Positions 8,568 through 18,707 of a stretch of 64,000 bases of DNA are shown in pieces. Source of the DNA: an uncultured Erythrobacter sp. (GTDB taxonomy: Bacteria; Pseudomonadota; Alphaproteobacteria; Sphingomonadales; Sphingomonadaceae); assembly GCA_913055155.1 (NCBI GenBank), contig CAJXJR010000004.1:150414-214413 (forward strand). The letters run 5' to 3'. Position 1 is the first letter of the stretch; each line of letters starts with the position of its first letter. The notes below the pieces were generated by a model. That model saw only the letters and a list, made by a program, of their open reading frames with translations, had not been told where the DNA came from and did no database searches. The translations under genes and the position numbers were made by a program.

Positions 8568-9476
8568 ATGAGTGGTTTCAACAAGGGCAATATCGCTGCG
8601 ATAGCGGCGCTTGTCGTGCTGGCAGGCGTGGGGGGCTGGCGCTTCCTGGCGACCGACGACGGCACGCCGGAACAGGCCGAACCGGTCGAATCGGGCGTCT
8701 CCACCCCGCCATCGATCGACGAACTGCGCGAACGGGCAGAGGCGGACCCCGGCGACGCGGTGGCGTGGCACGAACTGGGCATCGCGCTGTTCGGCGCCAA
8801 CCGCTTTGCCGAAGCTGCCGAAGCCTTCGAACGCGCGGTCGAGGCCGATGACGACGCCGCCGAGTTGTGGTCTGCCCTTGGCGAAGCGCGGGTGATGGCG
8901 AGCGAGGACGAGCCCCTGCCTGCACCCGCCGTCGCAGCCTTCCGCCGGGCGCTGGAACTGGACGGCAGCGATGCGCGGGCGCGCTATTTCCTGGCCGTGG
9001 AGAAAGACCTGGGCGGCGATCACGAAGGTGCGATTGCCGACTGGCTGGCGCTGCTGGCCGATACGCCGCCCGGCGCGCCGTGGGAAACCGACCTGGTGCG
9101 CACCATCCGGCAAGTCGCCGCGATCAACCAGATCGAGGTGGAGGACCGCATTACCGCGGCAGCGGGTACGCGCGACCTGCTGCCGTCCAACGCGCTGGCG
9201 GCGCCGACAAGGGGCCCGACACAGGAACAGATGGCCGCGGCCGCCAGCCTCTCGCCCGACCAGCAGCAGCAGATGGCGCAAGGCATGGTGCAGCAACTGG
9301 CAGACCGGATCGAGGCGCAGGGCGGCAGCGTGCAGGAATGGGTGATGCTGATGCGCAGCTACCAGCAGATGGGCCGCCTGGGGGAAGCCCGGCGCACGCG
9401 CGATGCCGCAATCGCCGCCCATCCCGACGCCCGCGGGCAAATTTCCGACCTCGCCGGGCAATTGGGAATTGAATAG
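8568..9476 (+). CDS. CcmI/CycH-like TPR protein (cytochrome c maturation)
   Basis: A 302-residue protein with an N-terminal signal anchor (about residues 8-27) followed by periplasmic tetratricopeptide repeats (AWHELGIALFGANRFAEAAE, then a second repeat). A C-terminal section with GPTQEQMAAA and SPDQQQQM, then a further TPR, resembles the CcmI TPR domain of alphaproteobacteria. CcmI holds apocytochrome c for the haem lyase. The two-helix membrane part of full CcmI is not present here. The ATG follows a G-rich region; the frame is open upstream but that part is the shadow of the opposite gene. Divergent from the multihaem operon, it may be a dedicated chaperone for that cytochrome, which is inference. 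Confidence 0.65.
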   Translation: MSGFNKGNIAAIAALVVLAGVGGWRFLATDDGTPEQAEPVESGVSTPPSIDELRERAEADPGDAVAWHELGIALFGANRFAEAAEAFERAVEADDDAAELWSALGEARVMASEDEPLPAPAVAAFRRALELDGSDARARYFLAVEKDLGGDHEGAIADWLALLADTPPGAPWETDLVRTIRQVAAINQIEVEDRITAAAGTRDLLPSNALAAPTRGPTQEQMAAAASLSPDQQQQMAQGMVQQLADRIEAQGGSVQEWVMLMRSYQQMGRLGEARRTRDAAIAAHPDARGQISDLAGQLGIE

Positions 9477-9580
9477 CAATTCAACAAAATTGTGCCGCCG
9501 CGTAGACTCATTGTCGTAATATCGGCATAGTCTTTTGGAGATGCAGGTCGTCACCCGTTCGGGGGAAGGGAACTGACCGA

Positions 9581-11401
9581 ATGACAAAATATTCGCCGCG
9601 GCAGCGTGCGCTGCCCCTATGTTCGCGCTCGCGAAGCGCTGCGCTGGTGCTTGCCACCAGTTCGATCGCGCTGGCCGCCCCCGTGGCGCTGGCACAGGAT
9701 GTGCGCCCGCCCACGCGAGAGGAACTGACCGCGCCGCAGGAACGGCCGGAGGTGCGCCAAGGCACGACGCTGACCATCGACGGCGACATGGCCCGCCGCG
9801 CTTGCGCGCTCGACAATCCCGACTATGCCGACCTGACCGTTACCCTGCAGGGGGTGACCTACACTGGCGCCGATCGCGCCACCGACGTTGCCTTGGCGCA
9901 GGCGCACGAAGGCTATCTGGGCCGCGAACTGCCGGTGCGCGCACTGTGCGACATTCGCGATCGCGCTGCCGCACTGCTGAACGACGCAGGCTACCTGGCA
10001 GCGGTGGAAATCCCGCCGCAGAGCCTGGGCGATGGCATCGCCGAAATGCGCGTGGTGTTGGGCAGGCTGGTGGCTGTGCGCGCGCGTGGCGACACGCGGG
10101 GCGCCGAAGCCGTGCTGTCGGGCTATCTCGAAAGGCTGGTGGGTCAGCCGGTATTCAACGTCAACGAGGCGGAGCGTTACCTGCTACTGGCGAACGACGT
10201 GCCGGGCATGGAAGTGCGTCTGTCGCTGCGCGCTGCCGAAGGTGGCGAGCCGGGGGACCTGGTCGGCGAAGTGGCGGTGCTGCGTGATGAGTTTGCGCTC
10301 GATGCCAACGTGCAGAATTGGGGCAGCAAGGCGCTCGGCCGCTATGCCGGCCTCGTGCGCGCCGAAGCCTATGGCCTGACCGGGCTGGGCGACCGCACCT
10401 CCATCACCTTCTTCTCCACGCTGGATTTCGAGGAACAGCAGACGCTGCAGATCGCGCACGACATGCGCCTGGGCGGCGAAGGGCTGACACTGGGCGGATC
10501 GCTGACGCTGGGCTGGACGGAGCCCGATGCCCTGCCCGGCTTCGAGATCACCTCCGAAACCGTGCTCGCCAATATCGAGGCCAGCTATCCCCTCCTGCGC
10601 ACACAGGAATCCTCTGTCTGGGGCGCGCTCGGCTTCGACCTGATCGACCAGGACGTGGAATTTGCCGGCACCCCGCTGGCCCGCGACCGGGTGCGCACCG
10701 CCTACGTTCGCAGCGACTTCCTGTTCATGGACGAAGATTCGATCCATCGCCGTGGCGGCTACACCCCGCATGAGCCGCGCAGCCGCCTGGCAGGCTCAGT
10801 CGAACTGCGCCAGGGCCTGAGCGTATTCAGCGCCACCGATGATTGCCGCGCCAATCTTGTCGCCTGCGTTACCGGCGACGCGGCACCACCTGCCCGGATC
10901 GAACAGGACCCGACGCCAACCCTGCTGCGCGGCCAGGTGTCCGCGGAATACCGGCCGGTGCCGATGCTGCTGCTCGATTTCGACCTGCGGGCACAGGTCA
11001 GCGGCAACCCGCTGCCTGCCTTCGAGGAATTCTCCGGCGGGCAATATTCGATCGGGCGCGGCTACGATGCCGGCGCGGTGATCGGGGATTCAGGCGTCGG
11101 CGTCAGTTTCGAGATCGGTTACGGCTCGCTGGTCCCCACCTCGCTGGATGACATCGCCACCCAGCCCTTCGTCTTCCTCGACTATGCCAGAGTGTGGAAC
11201 GAAGACCCCAGCCTTGCCCTCAACGACAGCGATGAACTGGTGTCGGCAGGTGCGGGCGTGCGCTTCCGCCGCGGCGCCAACGTACAGGGCGACCTTGTCG
11301 TGGCCGTGCCGCTGCGGACCCTCGATTTCCAGACGAGCCGCAACGACGTGCGTGTCCTGTTCTCTATCTCAGCCCGTCTGCTCCCCTGGAGGACGTCATG
11401 A
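9581..11401 (+). CDS. two-partner secretion outer-membrane transporter (ShlB/FhaC family, TpsB)
   Basis: A 606-residue protein with a Sec signal peptide (cleavage expected after ALA at about 38). A periplasmic POTRA region (about 60-210) and a long beta-strand-rich barrel to the C-terminus follow. The sequence GRGYDAG near residue 491 corresponds to the conserved (V/I)RGY loop-6 motif of this family. It ends in an ATGA overlap with the next gene, the predicted exoprotein, so the pair is translationally coupled. The 104-bp spacer before it has a short dyad over the preceding stop codon but no clear terminator. Function: export of the partner TpsA across the outer membrane. Confidence 0.85.
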   Translation: MTKYSPRQRALPLCSRSRSAALVLATSSIALAAPVALAQDVRPPTREELTAPQERPEVRQGTTLTIDGDMARRACALDNPDYADLTVTLQGVTYTGADRATDVALAQAHEGYLGRELPVRALCDIRDRAAALLNDAGYLAAVEIPPQSLGDGIAEMRVVLGRLVAVRARGDTRGAEAVLSGYLERLVGQPVFNVNEAERYLLLANDVPGMEVRLSLRAAEGGEPGDLVGEVAVLRDEFALDANVQNWGSKALGRYAGLVRAEAYGLTGLGDRTSITFFSTLDFEEQQTLQIAHDMRLGGEGLTLGGSLTLGWTEPDALPGFEITSETVLANIEASYPLLRTQESSVWGALGFDLIDQDVEFAGTPLARDRVRTAYVRSDFLFMDEDSIHRRGGYTPHEPRSRLAGSVELRQGLSVFSATDDCRANLVACVTGDAAPPARIEQDPTPTLLRGQVSAEYRPVPMLLLDFDLRAQVSGNPLPAFEEFSGGQYSIGRGYDAGAVIGDSGVGVSFEIGYGSLVPTSLDDIATQPFVFLDYARVWNEDPSLALNDSDELVSAGAGVRFRRGANVQGDLVVAVPLRTLDFQTSRNDVRVLFSISARLLPWRTS

Positions 11402-14400
11402 CCAAGCCCGCTTCGCTCACCCATTCCGTCCTGCTGCGAAGCTGTGCGCCGACCGCGCTCGCCGTGGCGGCCGCCGCCTTGCCGAATGCAGCCATGGCCC
11501 AGGCGTTCCAGGGCAGCCCCTCCACCATACAGGGCACGGTAGCTTACGACCGGGCGACGCCCGGTGTCGAAACCGTCACCGTGCAAGGGGTGGACGCGAT
11601 CATCGACTGGACGCCAGCTACCGACGTCAACGGGGCGGCGCTGACCTTCCTGCCCGACGGCAACACGGCAGTCTTCCAGGGTGCGCCGGGCGAAACCAAT
11701 TTCGCCGTCCTCAACCGCATCCTTCCCACCGCCACTTTCACGCCGACCGAATTTGCCGGCACAGTGCAGGCCTTCCTTACCGATGGCGCGGGCAACATCA
11801 CCGGCCCGGGCGGTTTCATCGCCTTCTACTCGCCGACTGGCATCCTCGTCAGCGGCACGGCGGTGTTCCAGGTGCCGCAGCTGCTGCTGACCACCAACGA
11901 ACCCGACGATGCCAGCTTCAGCGATTTCGCTTCCGGCGTCGGCCCGCTGCTGCTCTCGGGCAACTTCGGACTGGTCGATATCCAGCCCGGTGCCACGCTC
12001 ACCGGGACGCCGGAAGACAGCTTCTTCATCGTTTCCGCATCCAACATCAACATGGCGGGCGATGCCTATTTCAACGGCTCCAGCGTCTATGCTGCCGGCC
12101 TCGACGTGCAGATGTCGCACAGCTCCGGCCTGTTCGACATCTTCATCACCAACGGCACCGAAGGTCAGGCAATCAGCCACACCGGCAACACCGGCGGGCC
12201 AGCATCGACCGGGGCTGGCGACAACCATATCATCTACGGCGTCGCCAGAGCGACGAGCGTAGAGTCCGGTGGCGCTTCGATGCTGTTCAGCGGCAACCTG
12301 GGTTTCGATGTGGCCGCCACGGCCACTGTTGCCAACGGCGAGATCATCCTTTCTGCAAACTATGATGTCGAAGGCAGACAGATCGACGGCGGATCAACCG
12401 GGCAAGGGGCGGATTCCTTTTTCAACGGGCGTGGTTTCATTCCTTTTGACATCGCCGAGGTCACACTCGACGGTTTGGCAACGACCAGCAACCTCACCGC
12501 CATCAGCACGCATCTGGCGCAGGTCACAACTTCCCTGGGCAGTTCGGATTTTGCAGGCGACCTGGTTGTCGTCGGGCGTAGCCAGGCGCAGGTCAATGCC
12601 ACTACCGGAACCACCATAAGCGTTGGCGGAGACCTGTTTGTTTCTGCCAACAACTTTTTTGGCGCAGAAAGCAATTCCTTCCCCAACGCCGTCACAGGCG
12701 GGGTTGCCTATGTGAGCGCCGATACGAACGGCCAGATCATCGTGGCCGGACGCAGCACGGTAACGGCCAACGGCTACGCCGAGATCGATGACGGTGGCAC
12801 TTTTGCAGGCAACGCCACGGGCGGACAGGCGCAGGTGCTGGCAATCGGCGGCACAATCCAGTTTGGCGACGATCTCTCGGTCTCTGCCAATGGCCAGGTC
12901 GAAGACGAGACCGCACCGTATGATTCCGCCGGAGGCTACCAGGGTGGATTTGCAGAATTCACGGCCCTCGACGGCGGTTCGCTGACCCTTGATGGTGGCC
13001 TTGATATCTCCGCATTTGCTGCTTCGCCCAATCTGACAGGCGCGAATGCCTATATCCCGGGAGACAGTACCGGCGGCACCATTTACATCGGAACCGGTGA
13101 TGGCGGTGGCCTTGTCTCGATCACCAACGGCTTCATCGTCGCAGATGCCAGCGGCATCGTGGGCGACGGTTTCTCCAGCGATGGCGACGGAGCTACCGGT
13201 ACCGGGGGAACGATCACCCTCGTCTCTTCTCCGGGTGACGTTTTTTCCGTGGGCGGTGACACTTACCTCTATGCCAATGGTTTCGGCGGCAACGTCGTAG
13301 GCAACGTTTTCGGCGGGAGCGGTATCGGCGGGACGATCGACATCTTCGCCGGGTCAAACATGCTGTTCGACGGCGCCCTGGTCCTCGATACCTATGCCTC
13401 GGGAGGCTATGGCGCGAACGGCGGCACAGGCCACGGCGGCATCAACTCGATCTATGCTTCGAGTGCAACCGTTACCATCAACGGCCTGAGCCAGTCCTAT
13501 GCCATCGGCGAAGGTGGCGCAGCCATCGACGCCGGAAACGGCGGCACCGGCTTCGGCGGCACGGCGCAAGTTCTGGTGAATCAGGGTGGCCAACTGCTGA
13601 TGAACGGCAGCGAGATGCAATTGAACGTCGATGCCTACGGCGGCAGCGCGATCAGCGGCACCGGCGGCGATGCGCTGGGCGGTGACGGCTTCGTGTTCGT
13701 GGACGGATCAACTGCCAGCTTTGCCGGCGACCTGTTCTTCTCTGGCATAGCCTTCGGCGGTGCTTCTTCCGGAGGCACCGGCGGCACCGGGGCCTCTAGC
13801 ACCGAATCGCTGTTGCTACATGTTACCAACGGCAGTGCGATGTCCATTGCCGGCCTTTTCAGCCAGAGCGCCATCGGTGTCGGCGGCAATGGCGTTACGG
13901 GCGGCGCAGGTTATGGCGGCGCGGCAGGCCTGTTTGTGGACCTGGACGGCACGCTCAGCCTCAACATCTCCAACCTCAACGCAGAGGGCATCGGCGGCAC
14001 AGGCACGACGGGCGATGACGGCGCGGGTGTGGGCGGCACGGTGGTGATCGAGGTGAATCAGGGCACCCTCTCCGCCACTGACGCGCAGACATACAACGTC
14101 AGCGGTTCCGGAAGCGCGCAGAGCGTGGCGGGCACCTTCGGCATCATCGCCGTGGACGGTGATATCGCTCTGCCGATCGTGGATATCTTCGTGGGTGGCG
14201 ACAATCCCGCCCCCTTCGCCTCCAGCTTCTTCGCCGACGGCGGCACGATCACCATCGACGATTTGCTGACCGTCGACATGGTTGGCGACCTGATCTTCGA
14301 ATATGCCAACGGCGGCACAATCCTGGGCGGCGCCTCGCCAAACAGCCTGTCCGCTTCCTTCGATGTGCTGGCAGACGGCACCATCGTCATCATCGGCGAC

Positions 14401-15588
14401 AGCACGGCGGACCGTTTCTTCGCGGCGCAGTCCCTGCAACTTGCCGCACAGCAAATCGTGATTGATCCGCAGGTCAATTTCGGTGGCACCTCGGTGGCGC
14501 TGATCTCGCTCGACACCCAGCACCGCAATATTTTGGGCGGATCGACAGAAGGCCCTGGCTTCATGCTGACCGATGAAGAGATCGCCGCCGTGACAGCCGA
14601 TTCCCTGACCATCAGGACGCCGGACACGGTCGATCCCGACGTGGACCTGACAGTGCTTGATCTCAACCTTGTCGGGTCGCTGGCAAGTGGAGAAACCAGC
14701 GTCACGATCATCAGCGATGGAGTGATGCAGATCACGGGCGGCATCAGCTATGATGCAGCCGGGCCGGGGGATTCACTTGCCTTGCTGGGGGGGTCGAGCC
14801 TGCAGATGCTGCTGCCTGATGCCCATATCGCAGTACTGGACGCCAACGGTGCGCTGTCCGGCTCCCTGCTCCTTTCGGCGGACAACCTGATCTTCTCGGT
14901 CAGCGATTATACGGCTATTATTCTGTCCGATCCGGACAGCGCGGCCATTAGCGACTTGCTGAACGACTTGTCCCTTACCGTTGAGACGGGCCCATTCAAC
15001 TACATCGCCGCCCACAGCGTCTCGCTTGCGGCCACGGACTATATCTACGGCCAGAACACCGGCGATGGGATTCACTTCGGCGGGATCGAGATCTCCGCTC
15101 CGGATGGCACGCTTTCGATAAGCCAGATCGACCCGCAGGCCAGCACCACGCCGCTTGTCGTGATCGCCTACGGCATGGCCTACGACAGCTCGACCGGGGA
15201 TTTCGTCTTTGATGATGACTTCTTCTTCCGCCGGATCGTCGATCGCACCCTGATCGGGCCGTTTACGGGTGAGGCGACGCTGAACGATTGCATCATCAAC
15301 TTGGCGACTTGCGGAACTACAACGCTGACTGGACCGGGCTCGCCCCCCAACCACGATCTGGTGAAAGATCCGCTCGACAACGAGGACATTCAAGAAGAAG
15401 CCGTGCCCGGCACGCCGACTTCGGACGAAGCCTTCGGCCTCGATTTCCCCGGTCTGATCAATGCTCCGATCATGCCAGAAGACGAAGTCGTAAGGGATCC
15501 AGTCACCAGCGGGGGCGACAGCGCGCTCTACAGCCTTGGAGCGCGGCGCAATTCGGCCGGCGATGGCGTCGAGGGAGGAGATAACTGA
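11398..15588 (+). CDS. large secreted TpsA-like exoprotein, glycine-rich beta-helix
   Basis: A 1396-residue protein with a signal peptide (about residues 1-34, ending AMA-Q). Its N-terminal region (about 35-190) resembles the haemagglutination/TPS domain: FAVLNRILPT and then a FIAFYSPTGILVSGTA-type segment, comparable to the family's N-x-N-G-I pattern. The rest is low in Cys, Lys and Arg and rich in Gly, Thr, Asn, Ser and Asp. It has many degenerate GGTG-containing repeats around residues 670-890 and looks like a beta-helix. No C-terminal autotransporter barrel is present, so export depends on the coupled TpsB. It ends in a TGATG overlap with the CHAT gene. It is probably a surface adhesin or biofilm protein; the specific ligand cannot be read from the sequence. 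Confidence 0.75.
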   Translation: MTKPASLTHSVLLRSCAPTALAVAAAALPNAAMAQAFQGSPSTIQGTVAYDRATPGVETVTVQGVDAIIDWTPATDVNGAALTFLPDGNTAVFQGAPGETNFAVLNRILPTATFTPTEFAGTVQAFLTDGAGNITGPGGFIAFYSPTGILVSGTAVFQVPQLLLTTNEPDDASFSDFASGVGPLLLSGNFGLVDIQPGATLTGTPEDSFFIVSASNINMAGDAYFNGSSVYAAGLDVQMSHSSGLFDIFITNGTEGQAISHTGNTGGPASTGAGDNHIIYGVARATSVESGGASMLFSGNLGFDVAATATVANGEIILSANYDVEGRQIDGGSTGQGADSFFNGRGFIPFDIAEVTLDGLATTSNLTAISTHLAQVTTSLGSSDFAGDLVVVGRSQAQVNATTGTTISVGGDLFVSANNFFGAESNSFPNAVTGGVAYVSADTNGQIIVAGRSTVTANGYAEIDDGGTFAGNATGGQAQVLAIGGTIQFGDDLSVSANGQVEDETAPYDSAGGYQGGFAEFTALDGGSLTLDGGLDISAFAASPNLTGANAYIPGDSTGGTIYIGTGDGGGLVSITNGFIVADASGIVGDGFSSDGDGATGTGGTITLVSSPGDVFSVGGDTYLYANGFGGNVVGNVFGGSGIGGTIDIFAGSNMLFDGALVLDTYASGGYGANGGTGHGGINSIYASSATVTINGLSQSYAIGEGGAAIDAGNGGTGFGGTAQVLVNQGGQLLMNGSEMQLNVDAYGGSAISGTGGDALGGDGFVFVDGSTASFAGDLFFSGIAFGGASSGGTGGTGASSTESLLLHVTNGSAMSIAGLFSQSAIGVGGNGVTGGAGYGGAAGLFVDLDGTLSLNISNLNAEGIGGTGTTGDDGAGVGGTVVIEVNQGTLSATDAQTYNVSGSGSAQSVAGTFGIIAVDGDIALPIVDIFVGGDNPAPFASSFFADGGTITIDDLLTVDMVGDLIFEYANGGTILGGASPNSLSASFDVLADGTIVIIGDSTADRFFAAQSLQLAAQQIVIDPQVNFGGTSVALISLDTQHRNILGGSTEGPGFMLTDEEIAAVTADSLTIRTPDTVDPDVDLTVLDLNLVGSLASGETSVTIISDGVMQITGGISYDAAGPGDSLALLGGSSLQMLLPDAHIAVLDANGALSGSLLLSADNLIFSVSDYTAIILSDPDSAAISDLLNDLSLTVETGPFNYIAAHSVSLAATDYIYGQNTGDGIHFGGIEISAPDGTLSISQIDPQASTTPLVVIAYGMAYDSSTGDFVFDDDFFFRRIVDRTLIGPFTGEATLNDCIINLATCGTTTLTGPGSPPNHDLVKDPLDNEDIQEEAVPGTPTSDEAFGLDFPGLINAPIMPEDEVVRDPVTSGGDSALYSLGARRNSAGDGVEGGDN

Positions 15589-18500
15589 TGACCCGGTCCG
15601 CTTTCCCCCTTCGCCGCGTCGCCACTGCCTTGCTGAGCGCCATCGGCCTTGCCGCCACGGCCCAGTCCGCTGCCGCGCAGAATGTCCCGGTCTCGCTGCT
15701 CAATTCCGTCCCGCTTGGCGGTGGCGGTCTGTGTGAAGCGCAGATCCGCACTCCGCAAGCGGGCGACGGACTGTTCGATCGCCGTTATGTCATCATCTGT
15801 CGCGATGCTGCCGCGCCGATCGGCAGCCTTGCCGTGCTGGGCGGCGCCAGAGAGTTGGACCTGCTAGCCGAAGCGCGCGAGAGCGGCGCCATGTGCGTCC
15901 GGCGCGAAGGTGCCATGGCACCGCAAGGCCTGCCCGGCGCCAGCACCTATGATTGCACCGCCAACGAAGACGGCCTGAAGACCCAGATAATCGTGGGTTA
16001 CGCCGACGGCGTCACCTATGCCGCCAACGGCGTGGCTGCCTATACCGACGCGCTGCGACTGGGGCTTGCCTCCCTGGCGACGGACAGCTTGGTTTCCGGC
16101 ACCGTGTCGATCCCGCTGACCGATGCCAGCGACGCCCGCGCCTTTGCCCGCGCCCAGGCCGAAGCGATCTCTGCCGAGGCTGCACTGGTCGAGGCCTATC
16201 GTCGCTCCAACGCCGGCGCGTTCGCCGAGGCGGCAGAGTTCTTCTTAGCCTCTGCCGACGAGCTGGAGGGCCAGCAAGCGGTGGAAGCACAGCTGAACGC
16301 CGCGCTGCAGCAGTCCAACCTGGGCAACTACCTGGAAGCCGCGCTGATCTTCGTCGCCGCGCGTGACGAGGTAGGCGAGGATCCCATCCTCACCCGGCTG
16401 GCGCGCAATTTCGAAGCCATCGACGCGCTTAACCGTAATGCCCCGGGCGAAGCGATCATGACGCTCGACGCGCCGCTGCCGGGCATGGCCGCAGACCTCG
16501 ATGCCATCAGCATGATGCAGGTCGACGAGCCGCTTGCCCGACGCCTTGCGGCAGAGCAGAGCAATGCCATCGTTGGTGCGACCGGCCAGCTGACCGTGCT
16601 CGAACGCGCACAGCTGTTGGATGCCCAGGCCGACTACATCCGCGCCACGGCGCTGCGCTCGCAAGGCGAGCTCGCCGCTGCGCAAGGCACCCTGCTGCGC
16701 GCGCAGGAGCAACTGGTTGCAGTGCGCGACGGGCGGATCGTCTCGATCCTCTGGCTGCGCGCGCAAGTGCTGGCCGAACTGGCCGAGATCGACGAACTGC
16801 AGGGCAACCTTGTGAGGGCCGAAGCACTGCACCGGCAAGCGGTGGAGCTGCTGGTTACGAACTATCCCGGCTCGCCCGCGCTTGTCAGCGCGCGATCGCT
16901 GCTAGCCGGGTTCCTTGCCCGCAACGCGCGCGAGGATGAAGCCCTGGCGCTCTACGCCGAAGTGGTGGACGACGCCGGCAGCAAGCCCAGCGCCGCGTTG
17001 CGCCGGCTGCTGGCTCCCTATTTCGAACTGCTGGCACAGCGTGGCGACCGGCCGGACGTGGCCGAGCGCATGTTTGATGCCAGCCAGTTGCTGGTGCGCC
17101 CGGGCCTTGCCCAGACACAGGCCGTGCTGGCACGCGAACTGTCGGGAGGCAGCGACGAGGCCTCGCAGCTGTTCCGCCGCTCGCTCAACATCGCCCGCGG
17201 GATAGAGCAGATGCGCGGCGAGATTGCCCAGATCGAACTGACAGGCGACCTTGAGAACGGTGAAGTCGCGCGTGATCTCGCCACCCGCCGCACGCAGCTG
17301 GGCGAATTGCTCGACCTGCAACTGGAACTGCAACAGGCGCTGTCCGCCTATCCGCGCTACCGCGTGGTGAGCGACGAGGAGATGGCACTGACTGACCTGC
17401 AAGCGGTGCTGGCGCCGGGAGAGGCCTATTACAAGCTGGTGATGCTGGATGACGCGGCCTACGCCATCTATGTCGAACAGGGCATGGCGCGCGGCTATCG
17501 GGTGGAAGCCGATGCCGCCGAAATCGATGCCATGGTGGATACCCTGCGCGATTCCATCGCAATCGAAATGGCCGGGCAAACCATCACATATCCCTTCGAG
17601 ATCGCCACCGCACGGCAGCTTTACAGCGCGCTGTTCGCTCCTGTCGATGGCCAGCTGCGGCAGGCTCGCCACCTCGTGTTCGAACCCGACGGCGCGCTGC
17701 TGCGCCTGCCCGCCAACCTGCTGGTGATGGATGACGAAAGCGTGGCCCGCTACGAAGCGCGCACCGCCGATCCGGAAGCAGACCCCTACGACTATCGCGG
17801 CACTGCCTGGCTGGGCCGCGCTATGCAGGTCTCCACCGCCGTCTCTCCCAGTGGTTTCCGCGACGTGCGACGTGCACGCGCTTCGGATGCACGGGTGGAA
17901 TACCTGGGCCTTGGCCATAACGTGCCGCTGGGCGAAGCCGGTTTCCCCACCGGCACCCGCGCCGCTGCCGGCACGATGAGCGCACGTTGCCAGTGGTCGG
18001 CATCGGCGTGGAGCAATCCCATCGCCGACAGCGAACTTCGCACGGCGGACAGCATTGTCACCTCGGACGGCGGGCAGGCGGCGCTGCTGACCGGCGCTGC
18101 CTTCACCGACACCGGCCTGCTGGCGATGGACCAGCTCGACGACTATCGCATCCTCCACTTCGCCACCCACGGCCTTGTCACCGCGCCGCAACCCGAATGT
18201 CCGCCGCGCCCGGCGCTGATGACCTCGTTCGGCGCTGGCGATTCCGACGGGCTGCTCAGCTTTGCCGAGATCTTCGACCTGCAGCTGGATGCCGACCTCG
18301 TGATCCTCTCTGCCTGCAACACCGCCAGCTCGGGCGGGCTCGTTGCCAGCCGCGAGGCAGGCATCACCGGCACCGGCGACTTTGCGCTGGACGGCCTGGT
18401 GCGGGCCTTCGTCGGTGCGGGCGGCCGCACGGTGGTGGCCAGCCACTGGCCAGTGCCGGACGATTTCGATGCCACCAGCCGCCTGATCACCGGGCTGTTC

Positions 18501-18641
18501 GAGGCCGGCGAAGGCGTCGCCACGACCGAGGCGCTGCGCACCGCCCAGCTCGAACTGATGGACGATGCCGATACCTCGCACCCGTTCTACTGGTCGGCCT
18601 TCGCAGTGGTGGGCGATGGCTCGGTGCCGCTGCGCCGTTGA
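15588..18641 (+). CDS. exported TPR-CHAT domain protease
   Basis: A 1017-residue protein with a signal peptide (cleavage near AAAQN, residue about 31). A helical TPR-like region runs from about 190 to 600, with repeated AEAxxxYxxA patterns. The CHAT cysteine-protease domain (about 700-1017) contains the expected dyad: His861 in LHFATHG and Cys910 in LSACNTA. CHAT proteases belong to the caspase/separase clan. The gene overlaps the end of tpsA by one base and is the third member of that operon, so the likely substrate or partner is the exoprotein or its transporter. The signal peptide places this protease in the periplasm or outside, unlike cytoplasmic TPR-CHAT effectors. Confidence 0.8.
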   Translation: MTRSAFPLRRVATALLSAIGLAATAQSAAAQNVPVSLLNSVPLGGGGLCEAQIRTPQAGDGLFDRRYVIICRDAAAPIGSLAVLGGARELDLLAEARESGAMCVRREGAMAPQGLPGASTYDCTANEDGLKTQIIVGYADGVTYAANGVAAYTDALRLGLASLATDSLVSGTVSIPLTDASDARAFARAQAEAISAEAALVEAYRRSNAGAFAEAAEFFLASADELEGQQAVEAQLNAALQQSNLGNYLEAALIFVAARDEVGEDPILTRLARNFEAIDALNRNAPGEAIMTLDAPLPGMAADLDAISMMQVDEPLARRLAAEQSNAIVGATGQLTVLERAQLLDAQADYIRATALRSQGELAAAQGTLLRAQEQLVAVRDGRIVSILWLRAQVLAELAEIDELQGNLVRAEALHRQAVELLVTNYPGSPALVSARSLLAGFLARNAREDEALALYAEVVDDAGSKPSAALRRLLAPYFELLAQRGDRPDVAERMFDASQLLVRPGLAQTQAVLARELSGGSDEASQLFRRSLNIARGIEQMRGEIAQIELTGDLENGEVARDLATRRTQLGELLDLQLELQQALSAYPRYRVVSDEEMALTDLQAVLAPGEAYYKLVMLDDAAYAIYVEQGMARGYRVEADAAEIDAMVDTLRDSIAIEMAGQTITYPFEIATARQLYSALFAPVDGQLRQARHLVFEPDGALLRLPANLLVMDDESVARYEARTADPEADPYDYRGTAWLGRAMQVSTAVSPSGFRDVRRARASDARVEYLGLGHNVPLGEAGFPTGTRAAAGTMSARCQWSASAWSNPIADSELRTADSIVTSDGGQAALLTGAAFTDTGLLAMDQLDDYRILHFATHGLVTAPQPECPPRPALMTSFGAGDSDGLLSFAEIFDLQLDADLVILSACNTASSGGLVASREAGITGTGDFALDGLVRAFVGAGGRTVVASHWPVPDDFDATSRLITGLFEAGEGVATTEALRTAQLELMDDADTSHPFYWSAFAVVGDGSVPLRR

Positions 18642-18707
18642 TTGAACGTGGTCGGCAGACCATAGATGCCAGTTGAGCAGTCAAGCTGACCAGCCGACGC
18701 GTGCGCT

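Noticed and set aside
9466..9482. Terminator after the CcmI-like gene (GAATTG-AATAG-CAATTC dyad)
   Set aside because: The stem is short and AT-rich, overlaps the stop codon, and is not followed by a T-run.
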